NCBI GenBank assembly: GCA_947483555.1
Contig: CANKMW010000010.1
Location: forward strand, 1-64,000
DNA: 64,000 nucleotides
Reading direction: 5' to 3'
Origin: Myxococcales bacterium
Lineage (GTDB): Bacteria; Myxococcota_A; Polyangia; Haliangiales; Haliangiaceae
A program made the position numbers and the translations under genes. Shown piece by piece: positions 59,740 to 64,000 of this stretch. Position 1 is the first letter of the stretch; each line of letters begins with the position of its first letter. A model generated the notes under the pieces. The model searched no databases. It worked only from the letters and a program-made list of their open reading frames with translations, and was not told where the DNA came from.

Positions 59740-60918
59740 TCAGTCGACCGCAGCGTCGGCGGCAGGTGCCACCCCAGCGTCGGCGGCAGGTGCCACCCCA
59801 GCGTCGGCAGCAGGTGCCACCCCGGCGTCGGCGCCGGTCGCCGGCGGCGGCGCGACGGGCGGCGGCGCGATGACCTCGAACGTGCGCACTCCGACCAGCT
59901 GACCGCCGACGGTCTCGGTGACGCACGCCCACCCGCCTTCGGGATCGGCGGGGATCGCCCGGGCCGGCAGCTCGCTGCGGAAGACGACGCCATCGCCGTC
60001 GCAGGCCAGCTGTACCGGCACCAGGCGCGCCACGGTGTGACCGCGATGCTTCCAGACATGCACCACGCCCTCCTTCACGCCGCCGGGCTCGACCAGCAGC
60101 GACCCGCACCGCAGGCCGTCGAGCTGGGTACGGCGCAGCCGGTGCTTCGACGGCGGCAAGCACTCGTAGCTGCCGACGCTGCCGTGGCCGACCGCGCTCT
60201 CGGGCATCGCCAGCGGCGCGGGCGGAATCGCCGCCCGGCCGTAGGCCACCGCCGAGAACAGGCCAAGCGTGGTCGCCAGCGTGATCACCACGCCGCGGAA
60301 CGACAGCACCGTGCGCACCGAGAAGGTGAGCAAGGCCACCGCGACCGGGGTCGCGCCGGCGGCGATCATGAGGCCGGCGAGGTGGGTGAACCCGAACACC
60401 AGCGGCAGCATGACGTTGAGGACGCCGAACATCGCCAGCCCGTACATCACCGACGCCAGCCAGCGCCGTTCCATGATCACGTTGTCGAACACCAGGTCCA
60501 TCGTCGAGATCACCGCGCACACCAGCAGCACCGGCGCCATCCACCAGTTGATCGAGGCCAGCGACCAGGTCGCGCTCGAGCCGTAGAGCGGGACCAGGAA
60601 GAAGAACATCTGCTGGTAGAGCTGCTTGATGACGTAGTTGGTGCCGAGCCGGAACCCTTTCTTGATGACGGTCTCGTGCTCGCTCCGGTTGGCCGGGCCG
60701 ACGATGAAGCGCAAGGCGACGAACATCAGCAGCCACGACAGCAACAGCACCACCAGGACCTTGTCGGCGTAGGCGAGGCCGCGGCGCGCGAACAGCATCA
60801 CGCCGACCCCGAACGACAGCGCGATCAGGCTGTGGAACCACCAGATCTTGCGAACGATCCGCGCCAGGCGGCCCGGACCGGGGGCCGCCGGCGCCGCGTC
60901 AGCCTTGTCGGCCGGCAT
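59740..60918 (-). CDS. Membrane protein with DUF5924 and C-terminal DUF2914-like domain
   Basis: The 392-residue product has about seven membrane helices in its first 250 residues (VRKIWWFHSLIALSFGVGVM, DKVLVVLLLSWLLMFVALRF and others), including FRLGTNYVIKQLYQQMFFFL as in DUF5924. The soluble C-terminus (about 255-360; SLLVEPGGVKEGVVHVWKHR, ACDGDGVVFRSELPA, GWACVTETVGGQLVGVRTFE) matches the DUF2914 beta-sandwich. It ends in a DAGVAPAA tandem repeat (three copies). Family role unknown. It overlaps the aminotransferase gene by 20 nt, so they form one unit. Confidence 0.7.
   Translation of the reverse strand: MPADKADAAPAAPGPGRLARIVRKIWWFHSLIALSFGVGVMLFARRGLAYADKVLVVLLLSWLLMFVALRFIVGPANRSEHETVIKKGFRLGTNYVIKQLYQQMFFFLVPLYGSSATWSLASINWWMAPVLLVCAVISTMDLVFDNVIMERRWLASVMYGLAMFGVLNVMLPLVFGFTHLAGLMIAAGATPVAVALLTFSVRTVLSFRGVVITLATTLGLFSAVAYGRAAIPPAPLAMPESAVGHGSVGSYECLPPSKHRLRRTQLDGLRCGSLLVEPGGVKEGVVHVWKHRGHTVARLVPVQLACDGDGVVFRSELPARAIPADPEGGWACVTETVGGQLVGVRTFEVIAPPPVAPPPATGADAGVAPAADAGVAPAADAGVAPAADAAVD
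59753..59824. repeat. Three 24-bp tandem repeats in the DUF5924 gene
   Basis: Units 59753-59776, 59777-59800 and 59801-59824 (GCGTCGGC, GGCAGGTG, CCACCCCA with minor changes) encode the repeated A-G-V-A-P-A-A-D tail of the DUF5924/DUF2914 protein, followed by a partial fourth. In frame, so copy number can vary without breaking the gene. Confidence 0.85.
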
Positions 60919-62323
60919 CGGCGACCAGCGCGCGGATGCGCTCGACGGCGAGCTCGATGCGCGCCATCGGCGGGCCGAAGGAGAACCGGAGGTGACGCCG
61001 GAAGCGCGCCGACGCGTTCTGGGCCCGGCCGCCGCGACGCTTGCCGGGGTCGACGTCGAAGAAGTCGCCGGGCACGGTGATCACCTGCCGATCGAGCGCG
61101 GCCCGGAAGAAGCTCATGCCGTCGTTGATCGATGGCGGCAGGTGCTGGGCCGAGGCCCAGACGTAGAACGTGCCCTCGGGCGGTAGATCGACGGTGAAGC
61201 CGACGTCGCGCAGGCCGTCGAGCAGCTTCTGGCGCTTCTTGCCGAACTCGGCGCGGATGGCGCGCGTCTCGGCCAGCGTCGACTCGGGCTCGAGCAACCC
61301 GACCGCCGCCCGCTGCAACGGCCGCGAGCCACCACCGTCGAGGAACGAGCCGGCCGAGGTGATCGCCTCGATGATCTTCTTGGGCGCCACGGTCCAGGTC
61401 ACGCGCCAGCCCGGGTAACGCCAGTTCTTGGTCAGGCCATCGAGGATGACCACCGGGTCGCGATCGACGTCCTCGACATAGCGCGCCGCGGTCGAGATGC
61501 CGCCCTGGGCGGCGAGATCGGGCCGCCACACGTAGTGCGAGTAGAACTCGTCGAGGATGAGCGAGCAGTCGAGGTCGCGCGCCACCCCGATCCACTCCGC
61601 CAGCTCGTCGCCGCCGATGACCTTGCCGGTCGGGTTCGACGGGTTGGACAGCAGCACCGCCGACAGGCCGCGGCCCAGGATCTCGCGGCGCAGATCGGCG
61701 GCCGAGAACGCATAACCGCGCTCGCCCTCGAGCAGGATCGGGATCGGCGAGAACAGGCGAAAGACGCTGAGCAGCTCCTCGTAGGCCGTGTAGTCGGGGA
61801 GGAAGTGGCCGAGGTTGATGTTGCCGAGCGCCGCCGCGACCCGGGTCAGCGCAGCGCGCCCGCCGCCCGACACCGCGACGTTCTCGGCGCTGTACTGCGA
61901 CGGCATGCCGCGGCGGAACAGCCGGTTGTAGAGCGACGCGATCGCCTCGCGCAGCTCGCCGATGCCGCCCACCGGCGCGTACTCCTGATCGGCGGGATCG
62001 ATCGTGACCGCGTCGCGACGGGATGGCGCGCCCGGCAGCCCTTCGGCTTCCGGCATGCCCTGACCCAGGTTGCACCAGTCGGCCGCGGTCGGATCGAAGC
62101 CACGCCGGCGCGCCTCGGTGGTGACGAAGATGACGCCGGTGCGCGGGACATCGCGAAAGGCGGAGAAGGTCGGCTCGGCGAGCGCCAGCTCCGGCGCGAC
62201 GGCCGCCGGCTCCGGCGCGGCGACCGCCAGCTCCGGCGCGGCGAGGACCGGCACCGGCGCCGCGGCCGCAGCCGCGGGGACCAGCGTGGGCGAGGAACGA
62301 GGACCCGAGGTCGACGTCGGCAT
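60899..62323 (-). CDS. PLP-dependent class I/II aminotransferase
   Basis: The product has 474 residues. A low-complexity Pro/Ala leader of about 50 residues (VAAPEPAAVAPELALAEP) precedes the enzyme, which starts near TFSAFRDVPRTGVIFVTTEA. Class I/II motifs: YAPVGGIGELREAIASLYNR, SGGGRAALTRVAAALGNINL, SNPSNPTGKVIGGDELAEWI, LILDEFYSHYVW (Asp-Tyr), ILDGLTKNWRYPGWRVTW with the PLP Lys, and FGPPMARIELAVERI near the end. The specific amino donor is not readable. It overlaps the DUF5924 gene by 20 nt. Start ATG 62323; the leader could be an artefact of a too-early start, but no better start is seen. Confidence 0.82.
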   Translation of the reverse strand: MPTSTSGPRSSPTLVPAAAAAAPVPVLAAPELAVAAPEPAAVAPELALAEPTFSAFRDVPRTGVIFVTTEARRRGFDPTAADWCNLGQGMPEAEGLPGAPSRRDAVTIDPADQEYAPVGGIGELREAIASLYNRLFRRGMPSQYSAENVAVSGGGRAALTRVAAALGNINLGHFLPDYTAYEELLSVFRLFSPIPILLEGERGYAFSAADLRREILGRGLSAVLLSNPSNPTGKVIGGDELAEWIGVARDLDCSLILDEFYSHYVWRPDLAAQGGISTAARYVEDVDRDPVVILDGLTKNWRYPGWRVTWTVAPKKIIEAITSAGSFLDGGGSRPLQRAAVGLLEPESTLAETRAIRAEFGKKRQKLLDGLRDVGFTVDLPPEGTFYVWASAQHLPPSINDGMSFFRAALDRQVITVPGDFFDVDPGKRRGGRAQNASARFRRHLRFSFGPPMARIELAVERIRALVADAGRQG

Positions 62324-62349
62324 GGCAGCTAGTCGTACCACTCCCGTTG

Positions 62350-62379
62350 GTCCTGAGCGAGCGAAGCGAGGCGAAGGAC
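62350..62379. repeat. Dispersed palindromic repeat, copy 3
   Basis: GTCCTGAGCGAGCGAAGCGA, then GGCGAAGGAC, differing from copy 1 by one base (T to G). It lies in the divergent spacer between the aminotransferase start (62323) and the LRR lipoprotein start (62438). Confidence 0.8.
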
Positions 62380-62437
62380 GACGCGCGCGGTGAGCCGTGT
62401 TCTTGCGCCGCGGTGAACACGGTGCTTCGATGGGCTC

Positions 62438-62863
62438 GTGAAGCTCGCGGTCATCATCGGCTGTGCCGCCGTGATCGCCACCGCGGCCTGCGGTCGGCGG
62501 GGCCCGGCCCGGCCGACGCCGACGGTGAGCTTCTGTCGCCAGCTGGTGCCGGTCGACGCTGTCACCGTGCGCTGCGACCAACCCGTGACCGATCTGACGC
62601 CCCTGGCTGGCATGACCGGGCTCGAGGAGCTGGTCATCGCGAGCGTCGTGCTCACCGACCTGACGCCGCTCGCGGCCCTGACCCAGCTGCGCAGCCTCGA
62701 CGTCGCCGGCGCCAAGATCTCCGACGTCCGGGCGCTGCACGGCCTGCAACGGCTGGAACGCGTGAACCTCAGCGCCACGGCGGTGACCCGGGCCCAGGTC
62801 GAGGAGCTGATCCGGCGCGTCCCGGGATGTCGGGTCCTGACCGAGGTGTGGATCGCGCCCTGA
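62438..62863 (+). CDS. Small leucine-rich-repeat lipoprotein
   Basis: The product is 141 residues from GTG 62438. The leader KLAVIIGCAAVIATAACGRR carries the lipobox TAAC (Cys18). The body has three LRRs: VTDLTPLAGMTGLEELVIAS, LTDLTPLAALTQLRSLDVAG and ISDVRALHGLQRLERVNLSA, then TRAQVEELIRRVPGC. The D-L-T-P-L-A unit is like the internalin/SDS22 class. The protein is small, anchored to a membrane and probably binds a partner protein. It sits alone, upstream of holB by 57 nt. Confidence 0.78.
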   Translation: MKLAVIIGCAAVIATAACGRRGPARPTPTVSFCRQLVPVDAVTVRCDQPVTDLTPLAGMTGLEELVIASVVLTDLTPLAALTQLRSLDVAGAKISDVRALHGLQRLERVNLSATAVTRAQVEELIRRVPGCRVLTEVWIAP

Positions 62864-62920
62864 TCGCGCCGGGCGCCGCCGGCCGCGCGGCGGGCGACGA
62901 TGGCGTGCTAGCGTGCGTCG

Positions 62921-63787
62921 GTGCCGACGTTCGCCGAGGTGGTTGGCCAGGAGCGCGCGATCGGCATCCTGCGCGCCGCGCTCGCCAACCAGCGCCTGCA
63001 CCACGCGCTGCTGTTCACGGGCCCGGCCGGGGTCGGCAAGCGCACGGCGGCGCTGGCGCTGGCGTCGGCGCTCGACTGCGAGCTCGCACCCGGCGAGGGC
63101 TGCGGCCGCTGCTCGACCTGCACCCGCATCGCGGACGGCATCCACCCCGACGTGATCACGCTGGCCCGCGAGGGTGCGGCGCAGATCGTGCCCATCGAGA
63201 CGGTGCGCGCGCAGGTGGTCGCCGCGGTCGGACTGCCGCCCCACGAGGCGCGCGAGCGCGTGTTCCTGATCGACGAGGCAACGGCGCTGCAGCCAGCCGC
63301 CGCCAACGCGCTGCTCAAGACGCTCGAGGAACCGCCGGCGCGGACCCGGTTCGTGCTGATGACGGTGGCGCCCGACCAGCTGTTGCCGACCATCCGGAGC
63401 CGATGCCAGCGGGTCGCCTTCGCGCCTCTGGCCGCCGAGGCCCGGCGGGCGGTCGGTGGCGCCGAGGCCGAGCCGGTGGTGAACGCGGCGCGGGCGCTGA
63501 TCGCGGCCGCCGACAAGGGCGCCAGCGAACCGGGCGCGGCGATCGGCGTGGCCCAGGGCAGCGGCGAGCCCAAGCTCGACGTCGCCGCCGTGATCGAGCT
63601 GGCCGCGATCGAGCTGCACGCGCGGGCGCGCGCGGCGGCGCTGGATGGCGACATCGTCGCGGCACGGCTGGCGGCGGATCGCGCCGGCGTGTTGCTGGCC
63701 GCCCATGCGGCGATCGCCATCCACCATGGCCAGGGCGCGGTGTCGCTCGAGGCGATCACCCTGCGGCTGCAACGAGGTGGCGCGTGA
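62921..63787 (+). CDS. holB: DNA polymerase III delta-prime subunit
   Basis: The 288-residue clamp-loader subunit has Walker A-like GPAGVGKRTAALALA, zinc Cys module CGRCSTCTRIADGIHPDV, RVFLIDEATALQPAAANALL, LKTLEEPPARTRFVLMTVAP and the sensor/SRC-like TIRSRCQRVAFAP. After that the protein is shorter than E. coli HolB (334 aa): the usual middle lid domain is reduced to about 40 residues before the C-terminal collar helices (IELAAIELHARARAAALDGD). Start GTG 62921. The next gene starts within the stop (GTGA), a common arrangement. Confidence 0.9.
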   Translation: MPTFAEVVGQERAIGILRAALANQRLHHALLFTGPAGVGKRTAALALASALDCELAPGEGCGRCSTCTRIADGIHPDVITLAREGAAQIVPIETVRAQVVAAVGLPPHEARERVFLIDEATALQPAAANALLKTLEEPPARTRFVLMTVAPDQLLPTIRSRCQRVAFAPLAAEARRAVGGAEAEPVVNAARALIAAADKGASEPGAAIGVAQGSGEPKLDVAAVIELAAIELHARARAAALDGDIVAARLAADRAGVLLAAHAAIAIHHGQGAVSLEAITLRLQRGGA

Positions 63788-64000
63788 CCGACGAGGCCGG
63801 CGGCAGCGACGGCGGGGCTGGCGGCGGTGGCGGCGACGGCGAGCGCCGTCGTCGGCGGCGGCGACGCGGCGGCGGCGGCGGCGACGGCGAGCGTCCGGCG
63901 ACCAGCGGGCAACCGCAGCCAGCGCCGCAGCAACGTGAACCGCGACCGCCGCAGCAGCAGCGGGAACCGCGACCACCACAACAACCGCGACCACCACAAC
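63784..64000 (+). CDS. Start of a low-complexity protein, probably PSP1/RicT-like (3' end outside window)
   Basis: From GTG 63784, overlapping the holB stop (GTGA), the frame reads Gly/Asp then Arg-rich and Pro/Gln/Arg-rich low-complexity sequence ([35 protein letters not shown] repeats) to the window edge. In many bacteria the gene after holB is ricT, a PSP1-domain protein of the Y complex, and in myxobacteria it often has such a disordered leader. That identity is inference from context only; the conserved Cys-rich PSP1 core would lie beyond base 64000. Confidence 0.45.
   Translation, partial: MTDEAGGSDGGAGGGGGDGERRRRRRRRGGGGGDGERPATSGQPQPAPQQREPRPPQQQREPRPPQQPRPPQ

Overview
The window is a very GC-rich bacterial chromosome segment, coding on both strands, with no plasmid, prophage, rRNA or tRNA signal that I can see. 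It looks like a myxobacterium (phylum Myxococcota, probably the Polyangia/Kofleriaceae-Haliangium side; this is inference). The reasons are a MglA-type GTPase, several Hanks-type Ser/Thr kinases (one with TPRs, one multi-pass, one pseudokinase fused to an FGE/sulfatase-modifying domain), a MYXO-CTERM-like C-terminal anchor, many lipoproteins with Asp/Ala/Gly/Pro-rich linkers after the lipobox, and a Cys-rich CGNG..E.GE.CD repeat lipoprotein.

Layout. 1-1117: end of a retropepsin-like protein, then a decayed stretch with two broken genes on the minus strand. 1.1-9.9 kb: WGR/propeller protein, a TetR-controlled lipoprotein + lipase pair with twin operator-like sites, a small monooxygenase, a large AAA/TPR regulatory ATPase and a Sel1-repeat protein. 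9.9-17.1 kb: SGNH hydrolase lipoprotein, then a plus-strand unit of GH31 lipoprotein, multi-pass kinase and CotH lipoprotein. 17.1-20.5 kb: a minus-strand operon of tryptophanase-family lyase, TIM-barrel protein and glycerol-1-phosphate dehydrogenase-like protein. 20.6-31.3 kb: Acg nitroreductase, Cys-rich lipoprotein, beta-barrel, TerB-like, MglA, two CBS proteins, a methyltransferase, a kinase-TPR protein and an RlmI-like rRNA methyltransferase.

31.4-44.8 kb is one long minus-strand translation operon: rimP-nusA-ylxR-infB-DUF503-rbfA-(diheme cytochrome lipoprotein)-truB-rpsO-pnp-dut-(pseudokinase/FGE). It is preceded by a strong intrinsic terminator only 25 nt before rimP, which may be an attenuator. 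44.9-45.6 kb holds a small sigma-region-4-like HTH gene whose Shine-Dalgarno lies inside a 20-bp stem, next to a second, nearly 70-nt inverted repeat. This is the most unusual non-coding structure in the window. 45.6-47.5 kb is an ABC-F ATPase (Uup type).

47.5-56.5 kb is a second long minus-strand operon: queA-tgt-yajC-secD-secF-recJ-small membrane protein-nitrilase. 56.5-64 kb carries a HEAT-repeat exported protein, a ferric-reductase-like membrane protein, a DUF5924/DUF2914 membrane protein with an aminotransferase, an LRR lipoprotein, holB, and the start of a low-complexity protein that continues past the window edge. Three copies of a ~30-37 bp palindromic repeat lie between 47 and 62.4 kb, one of them in frame inside the ABC-F gene.
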